Numbered from the stretch's first letter, positions 7,951-17,822 are shown. The stretch: 64,000 nt of DNA from Pseudomonas sp. H1h (GCF_000633255.1 NZ_AYMJ01000018.1:372001-436000); one strand, 5' to 3'. Numbers and translations: made by a program. Notes: generated by a model from the letters alone, not told the origin.

Positions 7951-8395
7951 CGCTGTTGCCCTGGCGGATATCTGCGCAAAAGATATCGACGCTGCCATCA
8001 GTCGCCGCCGTGCGCACCACCAGCGAGTAATCGCCGGCCAGCAAATCCGCCAGGGCCACTGGCGCACTGCGCGAGAACGTCCAGCCGCGAATCGCCTGGC
8101 GCTCGGTGTTGACCCTGTCATTCATCGCGTACGCCACCGGCCCGGGTTGTTGACAATGGCCCTTGTTGATGAAGGCGTAGAGGCGCAAGGGCAGCGAGGC
8201 GCCACTGGGGGCGCCGCTGATGAAGAAATTGAAATTGGTCTGTTTGCCCCAGTCGGCCAACGTGACATTGCCGATCTGCCCGGTATTTTGCCGCGTGGCG
8301 GTCAACTGTAGGTTCACGCTGGAACCGGATGAGCCGGCGCAACCGGCCAGGCTGGCGGTGATCAATAGTGCCGTCACGGTTGCGCTGAGTTTCAT
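7943..8395 (-). CDS. Putative lipoprotein of unknown function
   Basis: 150 aa from ATG 8395 with AGGAGA upstream. A signal peptide MKLSATVTALLITASLAGCAGSS ends in the lipobox LAGC, so the mature protein is predicted to be lipid-anchored. The rest (SVNLQLTATRQNTGQIGNVTLADWGKQTNFNFFISGAP) looks like a beta-rich domain with two cysteines (GHCQQPG, DIFCADIR) that may pair. No known catalytic motif is seen. Confidence 0.75.
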   Translation of the reverse strand: MKLSATVTALLITASLAGCAGSSGSSVNLQLTATRQNTGQIGNVTLADWGKQTNFNFFISGAPSGASLPLRLYAFINKGHCQQPGPVAYAMNDRVNTERQAIRGWTFSRSAPVALADLLAGDYSLVVRTAATDGSVDIFCADIRQGNSVK

Positions 8396-8445
8396 CGTCG
8401 CTCTCCTGAGTCGGGATGCTGCAATGAGCCAGTTAAGCAGATGGC

Positions 8446-9417
8446 TCACTGCAATTCCTTTTCAGTGCGGATGTGAAATGACGCGGCCAAAGCATTCTCG
8501 TCCGGCCAGCGCCTCTTCAAGTGTTCTGTCAGATAGTCGACGAACGCTCTGACCTTCGGCGTCAGCGCCGCACGCTCCTGCACGCAGGCAAAGATCTCCA
8601 TCGGCTCGCCGTAAGCCTGGTGTTCAGCCTGGTATTGCTCGAACAGCGGCAGCAGCTGACCGCTTTCGAGATAGGGGGCGGCGACGAATTCGGCCAGGCG
8701 TGTGACGCCTGCGCCATTGACGGCCATTTGCGCCAGGGCGTCGATGTCGTCGCTGATGGCGGTGGCGTTGATCGGGGTGTCGTAGTGCTGGCCGTCGCGG
8801 ATAAAACCCCAGCGCAGAAAGCGCCCGTCCAGCGGGTAGCGGAACGCCAGGCAGGCGTGGTGCTGCAGGTCTTGCGGCGCTTGCGGTACACCGGCGCGCT
8901 CAAGGTAGGCAGGGGCGGCGCAGAAGACGAAGGGCAGGGACACGATTCTGCGTGCCACGATGCCGTCTTCCAGTTGCGGCTTGATCCGCAGGCTCAGGTC
9001 GATACCGTTCTGGATGTGGTTGATCTTGCCATTGGTGATCGACAGTTCCACCAGCAGGCGCGGGTGCAGCGCGGCGAAACCGGCAATCAGCGGTGCCAGC
9101 ACATGCCGGCCGAACGCGGAGGTCGAGGCGATGCTCAAGCGGCCGTGCAGCTCGCCTTGATCGCTGATGATCGAGCTTTGCGCTGACTCCAGATCCGCCG
9201 CGATGCGCCTGACCTTTTCGTAATACTGCGCGCCGTTTTCGGTCAGGGCCATGCGGCGGGTGGTGCGTTGCAGCAGGCGTACGCCGAGGTGCGTTTCGAG
9301 GCGATTGAGGGTCTGGCTCACGGCGGCCGCACTGACGCCCAGAGTCTTGGCGGCGCCGACGATGGAGCCGGCTTCGACCACTTTGATAAAACTGGCAATC
9401 GCCGCCAACAGATTCAT
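8446..9417 (-). CDS. LysR family transcriptional regulator
   Basis: 323 aa. N-terminal winged helix: FIKVVEAGSIVGAAKTLGVSAAAVSQTLNRLETHLGVRLLQRTTRRMALTENG. The remaining residues form the two-lobed effector domain of the CrgA/DsdC-like group (LSIASTSAFGRHVLAPLIAGF). It is divergent from the DUF2798 gene at 9544 with a 126-base gap, so it may regulate that gene and itself. Confidence 0.92.
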   Translation of the reverse strand: MNLLAAIASFIKVVEAGSIVGAAKTLGVSAAAVSQTLNRLETHLGVRLLQRTTRRMALTENGAQYYEKVRRIAADLESAQSSIISDQGELHGRLSIASTSAFGRHVLAPLIAGFAALHPRLLVELSITNGKINHIQNGIDLSLRIKPQLEDGIVARRIVSLPFVFCAAPAYLERAGVPQAPQDLQHHACLAFRYPLDGRFLRWGFIRDGQHYDTPINATAISDDIDALAQMAVNGAGVTRLAEFVAAPYLESGQLLPLFEQYQAEHQAYGEPMEIFACVQERAALTPKVRAFVDYLTEHLKRRWPDENALAASFHIRTEKELQ

Positions 9418-9543
9418 CCGTGTCCCGCCGAGTGGGTTCGATTCGTAAGTTCTGCTTTATAAAGTACCTGTGGCGGGCCGTCTAGTTGGCGGGCGGGGGC
9501 TTTGCTAAGGTGCCGGCTCCCTGTCAATGGATGGAAAAGCCAT

Positions 9544-9819
9544 ATGAATCAAAGAACAACCACCGAAGCCTTGTATCCCTCGCGTCGCAAGCTGTCACCG
9601 CGGGCGACGCCGTATGTGTTTGCGCTGTACATGGCGACCATCATGGCGTTCCTGATGTCGCTGGTGATCACCGCCGCCAACTCCGGCATTGATAACGACT
9701 ACCTGGGTAATGCGCTGCACGCCTACAAGCTGGCGATGCCGGTGGCGTTTCTGTGCATCCTCGTGGTGCGGCCGATTGTGATCAAACTGGTGTCGATGAC
9801 GGTGCACCCGCATCGTTGA
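9544..9819 (+). CDS. DUF2798 small membrane protein
   Basis: 91 aa from ATG 9544 (GGAAAAG upstream). Two hydrophobic helices (YVFALYMATIMAFLMSLVITAAN and AYKLAMPVAFLCILVVRPIVIKLVSMTV) with the arrangement of DUF2798 proteins, which are of unknown role. Its divergent neighbour is a LysR regulator, the usual context for a target gene. Confidence 0.75.
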   Translation: MNQRTTTEALYPSRRKLSPRATPYVFALYMATIMAFLMSLVITAANSGIDNDYLGNALHAYKLAMPVAFLCILVVRPIVIKLVSMTVHPHR

Positions 9820-9903
9820 CTCGCCGCTCAGAAAAACTCGTCCAGCAGGTGCTCCCGGGCCAGAGCGATTTTCGCTTCGAGGCGCTGGTCGAACGGGCAG
9901 CTG

Positions 9904-10863
9904 TCAGCGAAGCGGCTGCGCCATGTCTGCGGTAGCTGCATTTTCATTCGTCCCTTGCGGTAATGGGCGCCAGTGCGCCTTCAGAAACTCGATAAACACT
10001 TTGACCTTGCGCGTGCTGCGGCGGTGGGCCAGATACAGCACGTAAATCCACGGGCCGAATGCGCTCGGCTCACGCCAGTATTCGGGCATCACCTCCACCA
10101 GTTCGCCGCGCGCCAGATACGGTGCGGCGCTCCATTGCGGCAGAAACTGCAGGCCCTGGCCCTGTAGCAGGCAGGCCAGCAGAAAGTCGTAATTGTCGCT
10201 GGCCACGCGCGGGCTCGGCTGGGTCAAACGTATCCGCCGATCCCCTTGCTTGACCCACCAGAAATGCCGGTTGAGCAGCGGGTGCCGGAAGATCAGCCAA
10301 TCATGTTGCTGATAGTTGTCCAGCGACACCTCTTGACCCTTGCGTGCCAGATACGCCGGGCTGGCGCACAACACCACCTGATTTTCGACGATGGGCTGGG
10401 CGATCACTCCCGGCAGATCGATCGGGCCGTCGCGCAGCGCCAGATCGTAACCGCCATCCACCGGATCGTCATAGCTGTCGCTCAAGTCGACCTCCAGATG
10501 CACCTGCGGATGGGCGTCGAGGAAGCGGCAGCAGACTTCGTTGAGAAACGCCGGGGCGAAGGACGGCGGGGCGGTGATGCGCAAGCCGCCGCTCAATTCG
10601 TGCTTGAGCTGTTCGACGCCTTCGCAGGCCAGTTGCAGTTGCATCAGCGCCTGCCGCGCGCCGTCCAGATAAATCCGCCCGGCCTCGGTCAGCGCCATAC
10701 GCCGCGTAGTCCGGTCGAACAGCCGTGTACCGAGTTCCTCTTCCAGCTGTGCCACGGCTTTGGTCAGAGCTGACGGGGTCTTGCCGAGCACCTCGGCGGC
10801 GCGGCTGAAATTACCGTGTTCGGCGGTGGCGACGAACATGGTCAGGGCGCTCATCTTGTCCAT
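9904..10863 (-). CDS. LysR family transcriptional regulator of the amidohydrolase/acyltransferase operon
   Basis: 319 aa from MDKMSALTMF (10863, AGGA upstream); the frame extends seven codons earlier. Winged helix FVATAEHGNFSRAAEVLGKTPSALTKAVAQLEEELGTRLFDRTTRRMALTEAG, followed by a periplasmic-binding-like effector domain. Transcribed divergently from the operon starting at 10970 with 106 bases between, a classic LysR/target layout. Confidence 0.92.
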   Translation of the reverse strand: MDKMSALTMFVATAEHGNFSRAAEVLGKTPSALTKAVAQLEEELGTRLFDRTTRRMALTEAGRIYLDGARQALMQLQLACEGVEQLKHELSGGLRITAPPSFAPAFLNEVCCRFLDAHPQVHLEVDLSDSYDDPVDGGYDLALRDGPIDLPGVIAQPIVENQVVLCASPAYLARKGQEVSLDNYQQHDWLIFRHPLLNRHFWWVKQGDRRIRLTQPSPRVASDNYDFLLACLLQGQGLQFLPQWSAAPYLARGELVEVMPEYWREPSAFGPWIYVLYLAHRRSTRKVKVFIEFLKAHWRPLPQGTNENAATADMAQPLR

Positions 10864-10969
10864 TGATCTATTCCTGCTGGGCACAGAAGTTGTGCGCGAG
10901 GTGGCATTCAGTTATCGCCAGGGCTTGGATAGGCTTGTTCGCAGCCTAACAAAAATAACGAGAAACCTC

Positions 10970-12697
10970 ATGAAGCAGCTACTGACCCTGATGGTGTCAT
11001 CGGCACTGGCCTGTGCCTCACTGGAAAGTCTGGCGTCAGCCGAGCTGATCCTGCACAACGCCAAGGTCTACACCGCCGAACCCGGCCAGGCCTTGCAGCA
11101 AGCGGTCGCGGTGGAGAACGGCAAGATCCTCGCAGTGGGTACGGATGCGCAGGTGTTGCGCCTGAAAACGGCAGCCACGCAGGTGATCGACCTGCACGGC
11201 AACGTGCTGATGCCGGGCTTCATCGACTCGCATTCCCACACGATCAAGGGCGGGCTGCAGTTGTTGCAGGCCAACCTCGATGGGCAGTTATTGCCGCTCG
11301 AACAACTGGAACAACGCCTGCGCCAGTGGCGCCAGGACGGCAAGGCGCAACGCGGGGAATTCCTCAGTGTCGGCGGGTTGCCGTCGACCTACTGGAGTGA
11401 CGTCGCGGCTCTCGAACAGCGCTTCAATCAGGGCGAATGGGCGAACCAGCCGATCCTGCTGTTGGGCTGGGATCTGCACACCGGGTGGGCCAATCGGGCC
11501 ATGCTCGAACGTGCCGGCGTCACGCCTGAAAAGGTCAAGGCCCTCAAAGGTGAAGAGCAGGCGACCATCGGCCATCACCCCGACGGCACCCCGGATGGCT
11601 TCCTCGTCGATGCCGGTCTGTACCCGGTGCAGGCCTTGCTGCCGCCGCCGACGGCTGAGGCGTTGCTGGCCGGCGGGCGCGCGGCGCTGAGCTATTACAA
11701 GCGTCTGGGAATCACCGGGTGGATGGACCCGATTGCCAACGAAGTCCCCGGCAGTGACGTCACCAACAGCACGCTCGGGGTGTTGCCGACCTATAAGCAA
11801 CTCTCGGAGAACGGCGAGCTGACCGCCCACGTTGCGGCGTTGCTGATGGCCGACTCCAAGGCTACACCGGCCGACCTCGATGAGCTGGACAAGGTCCGTC
11901 AACAGTTCCTCGGTGTCAGCAACCTGACTTTGCCGGGGATCAAGATCTTCGCCGACGGTGTGGCCGAAGTGCCGGCGCAAAGTGCGGCGATGCTTGAGCC
12001 GTACAGCAACTCGAAAAAGACCGGCGAGCTGCTGATCGACCCCGCGCATTTCGGCGAACTGGTCAGCGCCGCCGATGCGCGCGGCTGGCTGGTGCACATC
12101 CACGCCATTGGCGACCGCGCGGTGCGTGAGTCGCTCAACGGCATCGAGCAGGCGCGCAAGGATCGCCAGAGTGGCATCGCGCACTCGATTACCCATCTGC
12201 AAATGGTCAACCCCAAGGAGTTCGCCCGCTTCAAGGCGCTGAATGTGATCGCCTCCATGCAGATGTTCTGGGCCGCCGCCGATGAGTCGAGCATGGATCT
12301 GGTCAAGCCCTACGTCAGCGCGATGGCCTTCATGTACACCTACCCGGCGCGCTCGCTGCTGAAGAACGGCGCGACTATCGCCGGCGCCAGTGACTGGCCG
12401 ATCACCACCCCCGAGCCTTGGAAAGCGATCTATCAGGCCGTCAGCCGCAAAGGCCCGAAAGGCGTGCTCAACGCCGCCGAAGACATCGACCGCCAGACCA
12501 TGTTCCAGGCCTACACCCTCAACGCGGCCAAGGTCCTGCGCCTGGAAGACCAGATCGGTTCGCTCAAGCCCGGCAAGCAGGCGGACATGATCGTGCTCGA
12601 CCGCGATGTGTTCAGTGTCGAGTCCGAAGCCCTGCGCGACACCCAAGTGCTCACTACCTGGTTTGCCGGTCGCGAAATCTACCGCCGCAAGCCTTGA
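10970..12697 (+). CDS. Exported YtcJ-type amidohydrolase
   Basis: 575 aa from ATG 10970; the open frame before it is not coding. A signal peptide (MKQLLTLMVSSALACASLESLASA) is predicted, so the enzyme acts in the periplasm. The metal-dependent hydrolase core starts with GFIDSHSH (residues 83-90), continues with WLVHIHAIGDRAV and ends with GASDWPITTPEPW and SLKPGKQADMIVLDRD. YtcJ relatives cleave N-acyl or cyclic amide substrates. First gene of a likely three-gene unit with the C45 acyltransferase and MFS transporter. Confidence 0.88.
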   Translation: MKQLLTLMVSSALACASLESLASAELILHNAKVYTAEPGQALQQAVAVENGKILAVGTDAQVLRLKTAATQVIDLHGNVLMPGFIDSHSHTIKGGLQLLQANLDGQLLPLEQLEQRLRQWRQDGKAQRGEFLSVGGLPSTYWSDVAALEQRFNQGEWANQPILLLGWDLHTGWANRAMLERAGVTPEKVKALKGEEQATIGHHPDGTPDGFLVDAGLYPVQALLPPPTAEALLAGGRAALSYYKRLGITGWMDPIANEVPGSDVTNSTLGVLPTYKQLSENGELTAHVAALLMADSKATPADLDELDKVRQQFLGVSNLTLPGIKIFADGVAEVPAQSAAMLEPYSNSKKTGELLIDPAHFGELVSAADARGWLVHIHAIGDRAVRESLNGIEQARKDRQSGIAHSITHLQMVNPKEFARFKALNVIASMQMFWAAADESSMDLVKPYVSAMAFMYTYPARSLLKNGATIAGASDWPITTPEPWKAIYQAVSRKGPKGVLNAAEDIDRQTMFQAYTLNAAKVLRLEDQIGSLKPGKQADMIVLDRDVFSVESEALRDTQVLTTWFAGREIYRRKP

Positions 12698-12734
12698 TGG
12701 CCTCTCTGTGCAACGTAAACAAGGAAACCCTTTC

Positions 12735-13811
12735 GTGAATGTTCATTGCTTCGTCACCGACACCCGTAACCCGCAGATTCGCGGGCATCAGATTGGCGCC
12801 ACCTGGGCCGCGCAGATCCGCCAGACGGTGGCGCTCTATCTGGATTTCTTCAATCAGGTCGGTGTTCCCCAGGCACAGGTGCAGGCCATCGGCGAAGCCA
12901 GCCTGCAAACCCTGCAAGGCTGGTGCCCGAGCCTCGCCGAAGAAATCGTCGCCACCGCTGAAGGTGCTGGCGTGCCGCTTTGGCAGCTCGCCAGCCTCAA
13001 CGCCCGCACCGAGATTCTGGCGGTGATGCCGGCGTCCACCGAAGGCGAGTGCTCGACCGCCGTGTTCGCGCCCAACGGCGCACTGCCGCCGCGCACCATT
13101 CAGACTTGGGACTGGCACGATTCGCTGGTGCCCAACGGGCTGCTCCTGCAACTGACCACGGCCGGGGGCATGACGGTCAAGCTGTTCACCGAATTCGGCA
13201 TGCTCGGCAAGATCGGCGTGAACAGTGCGGGGCTGGGGCTGCACTTCAATATCCTGCACCACGCCAGCGACAACGGGTCTGCCGGAGTACCGGTGCATGC
13301 GATTGCCCGGCGCATTCTCGAAGAAGCCACCTGTGTTGATGAAGCGATTGCTCTGGCGCGTTCGGCGCGGGTGAGCGCCTCCACGGTGCTGACCGTGTTC
13401 TCCCGTGATGACTCCAGCCCTCGTGCGGTGAGCATTGAAATGTCACCGGCCTTCACCGCTGTGGTGCGACCTGATGCCGAGGGCTGGATCACCCACACCA
13501 ACCACTTTCTCGACCCCGAACTGAGCCTCGGCGAACGCACGCCTGACGCCTCGACGACTTACGCGCGTTTCGCCCATGTCAACGCGGCGCGGCAAAGCAT
13601 GGCCAGTGGCAAGCTGAGCCGTCGGGCTGACGCCATGTGCGGCGAGGCGGGCGAAGACGCGCCGATCTGCTTCCACCCCGACCTGAGCATGCCGGCCACC
13701 GAGCGCTGGGAAACCCTGCTGACGATCGGCATCGACACTGAAAACAGCGTGCTCGAATACGCTGCCGGCAACCCTAAACAACTGGCCCGAAACGGCTATC
13801 TGCGTTTCTGA
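12735..13811 (+). CDS. C45 family autoproteolytic acyltransferase/hydrolase
   Basis: 358 aa from GTG 12735, chosen for AAGGAAA upstream. The family (penicillin acyl-CoA:6-APA acyltransferase, choloylglycine-like Ntn fold) matures by cleavage before a cysteine; here GEC-ST places it at Cys106, close to Cys103 of the fungal enzyme. Other family traits: NARTEIL before it, GMTVKLFTEFGMLGKIGVNSAGLGLHFN after it, and THTNHFL. It probably hydrolyses or transfers acyl groups on an amide. No signal peptide is visible although the preceding amidohydrolase is exported. Confidence 0.85.
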   Translation: MNVHCFVTDTRNPQIRGHQIGATWAAQIRQTVALYLDFFNQVGVPQAQVQAIGEASLQTLQGWCPSLAEEIVATAEGAGVPLWQLASLNARTEILAVMPASTEGECSTAVFAPNGALPPRTIQTWDWHDSLVPNGLLLQLTTAGGMTVKLFTEFGMLGKIGVNSAGLGLHFNILHHASDNGSAGVPVHAIARRILEEATCVDEAIALARSARVSASTVLTVFSRDDSSPRAVSIEMSPAFTAVVRPDAEGWITHTNHFLDPELSLGERTPDASTTYARFAHVNAARQSMASGKLSRRADAMCGEAGEDAPICFHPDLSMPATERWETLLTIGIDTENSVLEYAAGNPKQLARNGYLRF

Positions 13812-13848
13812 GTCGCTGCTTCCAATAAAAACAAAACGAGCATTGCAC

Positions 13849-15177
13849 ATGGCTACCGAGATTGATCGCAAGAGCGGTTCCCCGTCTGCGCTGAGGACGT
13901 TTTTCGTCTCCGGCATGGGCACCGCCCTGGAGTTCTATGACTTTGTGATTTACGGCACCGCCGCCGCGCTGGTGTTTCCCAAGGTGTTCTTCCCGCAGAT
14001 GGATCCGCTGACCGCGACCCTGGTGGCGTTCGGGGCTTTCGGTGCGGGCTTCTTCGCCAGGCCGCTGGGCGGCATGGTGTTCGGGCATTACGGCGACAAG
14101 CTGGGCCGGCAGAAAATGCTGGTGATCACGCTGCTGCTGATGGGCTTGAGCACGCTGCTGATCGGTTGCCTGCCGGGCTATGCCACCCTCGGCGCCGGCG
14201 CGCCGGTGTTGCTGGTGCTGCTCAGGCTGGTGCAGGGCTTTGCCGCCGGTGGCGAGTGGGGAGGTGCGGCATTGTTCGGTATCGAATCGGCGCCACCCGG
14301 ACGACGGGGGCTGTGGGGCAGTTTCACCAGCATGGGCATCGGTATCGGCGGGATTCTCGGTGCCGGGGTGTTCGCCATCGTCAGTGTCGTGTCGCACGAT
14401 GACCTGGCCGGATTCGCCTGGCGCATTCCGTTCTGGCTCGGTGGCGTGCTGGTGCTGATCGGCCTGTATGCGCGTTTGCAGAAGCCGCTCGAAACAACGG
14501 CCGAACCGCAGGCGCACGTGCGCATGCCGCTGCTCGAAGCACTGCGCGCACGGCCCAGAGCCATGCTGTTGTGCACCGGCATTGCCTTTGGCTACGTGAC
14601 CATTGCCTACATCGGCAGCACGTTCTTTCTGTCGTACGCCACGCAGCTGGGTTATGGCAGCACTGACGCGCTGGTTTTCGACTTGTCGCTGTCGATCGCC
14701 ATCGTGATGACCGCGCCGCTGTTTGCCTTGCTCTCCGACCGGATCGGCCGTCGTAAGGTGATGGTTCTCGGCGCGGTGATCATGGCCCTCGGCTTCTTCG
14801 CGTTCTTCCCGTTGGTCGGCCTCAAGAGCCTATGGATTTCTACCGCTGCGTACATCGCCATCGGTGCATTCATGGGGGCGACGCAAGGTCCGATTCCGGC
14901 GTTCCTGGCCGAACAGTTTCCACGGCAGCTGCGTTATTCGGGGATGTCGGCGGCCTATCAGATCGGCGCGGCGCTGGGTGGCGGGACGGCATCCAGTGCG
15001 GCCACAGCGATTCTGATCGCCAACCACCACAACGCATTCGGGGTGGCAGTTTACGGCGCGATTGCGCTGGGCATCGTGGCGCTGTGTTCATTGCTTCTCA
15101 AGGAGACGGCTCACCTTAGTCTTGAGCAGATCGACGAGGCCGACTGGCCGCAGACAGCGCCGGTCGTCACGGGTTAG
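13849..15177 (+). CDS. MFS transporter, metabolite:H+ symporter (MHS) type
   Basis: 442 aa from ATG 13849. Motifs of the MHS group: GTALEFYDFVIYGTAAALVFPKVFF at residues 21-45, ARPLGGMVFGHYGDKLGRQKMLV (loop 2-3 signature), and LSDRIGRRKVMVLGA (loop 8-9). Twelve helices. It follows the acyltransferase by 37 bases and is likely the importer of the operon substrate, such as a carboxylate or acylated amine. Confidence 0.9.
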   Translation: MATEIDRKSGSPSALRTFFVSGMGTALEFYDFVIYGTAAALVFPKVFFPQMDPLTATLVAFGAFGAGFFARPLGGMVFGHYGDKLGRQKMLVITLLLMGLSTLLIGCLPGYATLGAGAPVLLVLLRLVQGFAAGGEWGGAALFGIESAPPGRRGLWGSFTSMGIGIGGILGAGVFAIVSVVSHDDLAGFAWRIPFWLGGVLVLIGLYARLQKPLETTAEPQAHVRMPLLEALRARPRAMLLCTGIAFGYVTIAYIGSTFFLSYATQLGYGSTDALVFDLSLSIAIVMTAPLFALLSDRIGRRKVMVLGAVIMALGFFAFFPLVGLKSLWISTAAYIAIGAFMGATQGPIPAFLAEQFPRQLRYSGMSAAYQIGAALGGGTASSAATAILIANHHNAFGVAVYGAIALGIVALCSLLLKETAHLSLEQIDEADWPQTAPVVTG

Positions 15178-15288
15178 CGGCAAAAACAATCGAAACTTCG
15201 CGCGCGCCTCGACTGTCCAGACCCTTGTACCGCCCGGCGGATGTCACGCCGGGCAGGCTTCATGCATCGGTGACAGGCGAGGAACGAG

Positions 15289-17076
15289 ATGACGACGACA
15301 GTGGGAGATTTTCTGGTTGAGCGGCTTGGCCAATGGGGCGTCACGCGGATTTTTGGTTATCCGGGAGACGGCATCAATGGCGTGTTCGGCGCGCTCGCCC
15401 GAGCCAACGGCAAGATCGAATTCGTTCAGGCGCGGCACGAAGAAATGGCCGCGTTCATGGCCTCGGCCCATGCCAAGTTCACTGGCGAACTGGGCGTGTG
15501 CATCGCCACCTCGGGCCCCGGAGCTTCGCACTTGATCACCGGGCTGTATGACGCCCGCATGGATCACCAGCCGGTGCTGGCGATTGTCGGCCAGCAGGCG
15601 CGCACCGCACTCGGCAGCCACTATCAGCAGGAGCTGGACCTGGTCTCGATGTTCAAGGATGTGGCCGGCGCCTTTGTGCAGCAGGCGTCGGCGCCGTCGC
15701 AAGTCCGGCATCTGCTCGACCGAGCGGTACGCACGGCGGTTGGCGAGCGGCGGGTGACGGCGATCATCCTGCCCAATGATTTGCAGGATCTCGAGTACGA
15801 GCCACCGGCGCGAGCGCACGGCACCGCGCACTCCGGCGTCGGTTATACCAAGCCGAAAGTGCTGCCCTATGAGGCGGATCTGCAGCGTGCCGCCGACGTT
15901 CTGAATAGCGGCGAAAAAGTCGCGATTCTGGTGGGCGCCGGTGCATTGCAGGCGACCGATGAGGTGATCGCTGTCGCGGAAAAGCTCGGCGCCGGGGTGG
16001 CCAAGGCACTGCTCGGCAAAGCCGCGTTGCCGGACGACTTGCCGTGGGTCACCGGCAGCATCGGCCTGCTGGGCACCGAGCCGAGCTACAAGTTGATGAG
16101 CGAGTGCGACACCTTGCTGATGATTGGCTCGGGGTTCCCTTACGCCGAATTTCTACCGAAGGAAGGTCAGGCGCGCGGCGTGCAGATCGACCTGCAGCCG
16201 GACATGCTCAGCCTGCGTTATCCGATGGAGGTCAATCTGGTCGGCGACTCCGCAGAAACCCTCGCCGCGCTGCTGCCCTTGCTCGAACAGAAGACCTCGC
16301 GCAAGTGGCGCAAAAAAGTCGAAGGCTGGCGCGGCAGCTGGGAGAAAACCCTGGAAAAACGCGCCATGGCCAAAGCCGACCCGATCAATCCGCAGCGGGT
16401 GGTGTATGAGCTGTCACCGCGTCTGCCGGAGCAGGCGATCATCACCAGCGACTCGGGCTCTTGCGCCAACTGGTATGCCCGCGACCTGAAGATCCGCCGC
16501 GGCATGCAGTGTTCGCTGTCCGGTGGCCTGGCCTCAATGGGCGCAGCGGTGCCGTATGCGATTGCCGCCAAGTTCGCACATCCCGAGCGCGCGGTGATTG
16601 CGTTGGTGGGCGACGGAGCGATGCAGATGAACAACATGGCCGAGCTGATCACCGTCGCCAAATACTGGCGTCAGTGGGAAAGCCCGAAGTGGATCTGCGC
16701 AGTGTTCAACAACGAAGACTTGAATCAGGTCACCTGGGAGCAGCGGGTGATGGAGGGCGATCCGAAGTTTGAAGCCTCGCAAAGCATCCCCGACGTGCCG
16801 TATCACCTGTTCGCCATTTCCATCGGCCTGAAAGGGATTTTCGTCGATCGCGAAGAAGACGTCGCCGCCGCCTGGGAGCAGGCGCTGGCCTCGGACGTAC
16901 CGGTGCTGATTGAGTTCAAGACCGACCCCAACGTGCCGCCGTTGCCGCCACACATCAAGCTCGAACAGGCGAAGAAATTTGCCACAACGCTGCTCAAGGG
17001 CGACCCGGACGAAGCGGGCATCATCGTGCAGGCTGCCAAGCAAGTGCTGGGCGCGGTGCTGCCGCACAAGAAATAG
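15289..17076 (+). CDS. Thiamine diphosphate-requiring enzyme, pyruvate oxidase/acetolactate synthase-like
   Basis: 595 aa with the three-domain ThDP layout. Pyr domain: GYPGDGINGVFGAL and the catalytic glutamate in QARHEEMAAFMA. Central domain: VAILVGAGAL. PP domain: ThDP/Mg motif GDGAMQMNNMAELITVAKYW...FNNEDLNQV, a GDG-N-N pattern. Closest in type to PoxB and to Pseudomonas proteins named only ThDP-requiring. Substrate is probably pyruvate or another 2-oxoacid; whether it binds FAD cannot be told. Followed after 16 bases by the DUF72 gene. Confidence 0.88.
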   Translation: MTTTVGDFLVERLGQWGVTRIFGYPGDGINGVFGALARANGKIEFVQARHEEMAAFMASAHAKFTGELGVCIATSGPGASHLITGLYDARMDHQPVLAIVGQQARTALGSHYQQELDLVSMFKDVAGAFVQQASAPSQVRHLLDRAVRTAVGERRVTAIILPNDLQDLEYEPPARAHGTAHSGVGYTKPKVLPYEADLQRAADVLNSGEKVAILVGAGALQATDEVIAVAEKLGAGVAKALLGKAALPDDLPWVTGSIGLLGTEPSYKLMSECDTLLMIGSGFPYAEFLPKEGQARGVQIDLQPDMLSLRYPMEVNLVGDSAETLAALLPLLEQKTSRKWRKKVEGWRGSWEKTLEKRAMAKADPINPQRVVYELSPRLPEQAIITSDSGSCANWYARDLKIRRGMQCSLSGGLASMGAAVPYAIAAKFAHPERAVIALVGDGAMQMNNMAELITVAKYWRQWESPKWICAVFNNEDLNQVTWEQRVMEGDPKFEASQSIPDVPYHLFAISIGLKGIFVDREEDVAAAWEQALASDVPVLIEFKTDPNVPPLPPHIKLEQAKKFATTLLKGDPDEAGIIVQAAKQVLGAVLPHKK

Positions 17077-17092
17077 CGATGAGGGAGAGCGA

Positions 17093-17821
17093 TTGACGGC
17101 ACCAACGATTTTCATCGGCTGCGCGGGCTGGAGCCTCGGGCGCGAGTATTGGCCTGAGTTTGCGCAGCAGGGCACTCACCTCCAGCGTTATGCGTTGCGG
17201 CTGAATGCGGTGGAAATCAACAGCTCGTTCTATCGCCCGCATCGTCGTCAGACCTATGAGCGCTGGGCGGATTCGGTGCCGCCGGACTTTCGTTTTTCGG
17301 TGAAGGTACCGAAACGGATCACCCATGAATTGCGCCTGGAAAACTGTGATCAGGCGCTGGATGAGTTCCTCGGCCAGTGCGGCGGCCTGGCGGATCGGCT
17401 GGGATGTTTGCTGGTACAGCTTGCGCCATCGCTGGCATTTGCGCCGGCCAGTGCTGAAGCATTTTTCGTGGCGTTGCGACAGCGATTCGACGGTGACGTG
17501 GTGCTTGAACCACGGCATGAATCGTGGGTGGCGGCGGAACCGATGTTGCGGGCGTATCGCATCGCCCAAGTGGTGGTCGATCCCTCGCGGATCAGTACCG
17601 ATGGCTCAGTGCAGGGTTGGCCGGGTATACGCTATTGGCGGCTGCACGGTTCACCACGCATTTACCACAGCACCTACGACGAACGTTATCTGCAAGCGTT
17701 GGCACAGCAGCTGAAAGTCGCGGCAGCAGAAGGCGCCGCGACCTGGTGCATCTTCGACAACACCGCCAGTGGCGCCGCCTTGGGGAACGCGTTGGCACTG
17801 GCAGTATTGGTCAGGGGTTGA
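17093..17821 (+). CDS. DUF72 family protein
   Basis: 242 aa from a TTG at 17093, preceded by GAGGGAGA; no in-frame ATG fits. Family features: FIGCAGWSLGREYWPEFA at the N-terminus, NAVEINSSFYRPHRRQTYERWADSVPPDFRFSVKVPKRITH, LVQLAPS, and EPRHESW. A TIM-barrel-like fold is known, function unknown. Likely cotranscribed with the upstream ThDP enzyme and convergent with mntP, 1 base apart. Confidence 0.88.
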   Translation: MTAPTIFIGCAGWSLGREYWPEFAQQGTHLQRYALRLNAVEINSSFYRPHRRQTYERWADSVPPDFRFSVKVPKRITHELRLENCDQALDEFLGQCGGLADRLGCLLVQLAPSLAFAPASAEAFFVALRQRFDGDVVLEPRHESWVAAEPMLRAYRIAQVVVDPSRISTDGSVQGWPGIRYWRLHGSPRIYHSTYDERYLQALAQQLKVAAAEGAATWCIFDNTASGAALGNALALAVLVRG

Positions 17822-17822
17822 A

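Noticed and set aside
11288-12646. 452-aa open frame on the minus strand
   Set aside because: Antisense to the amidohydrolase; no motifs.
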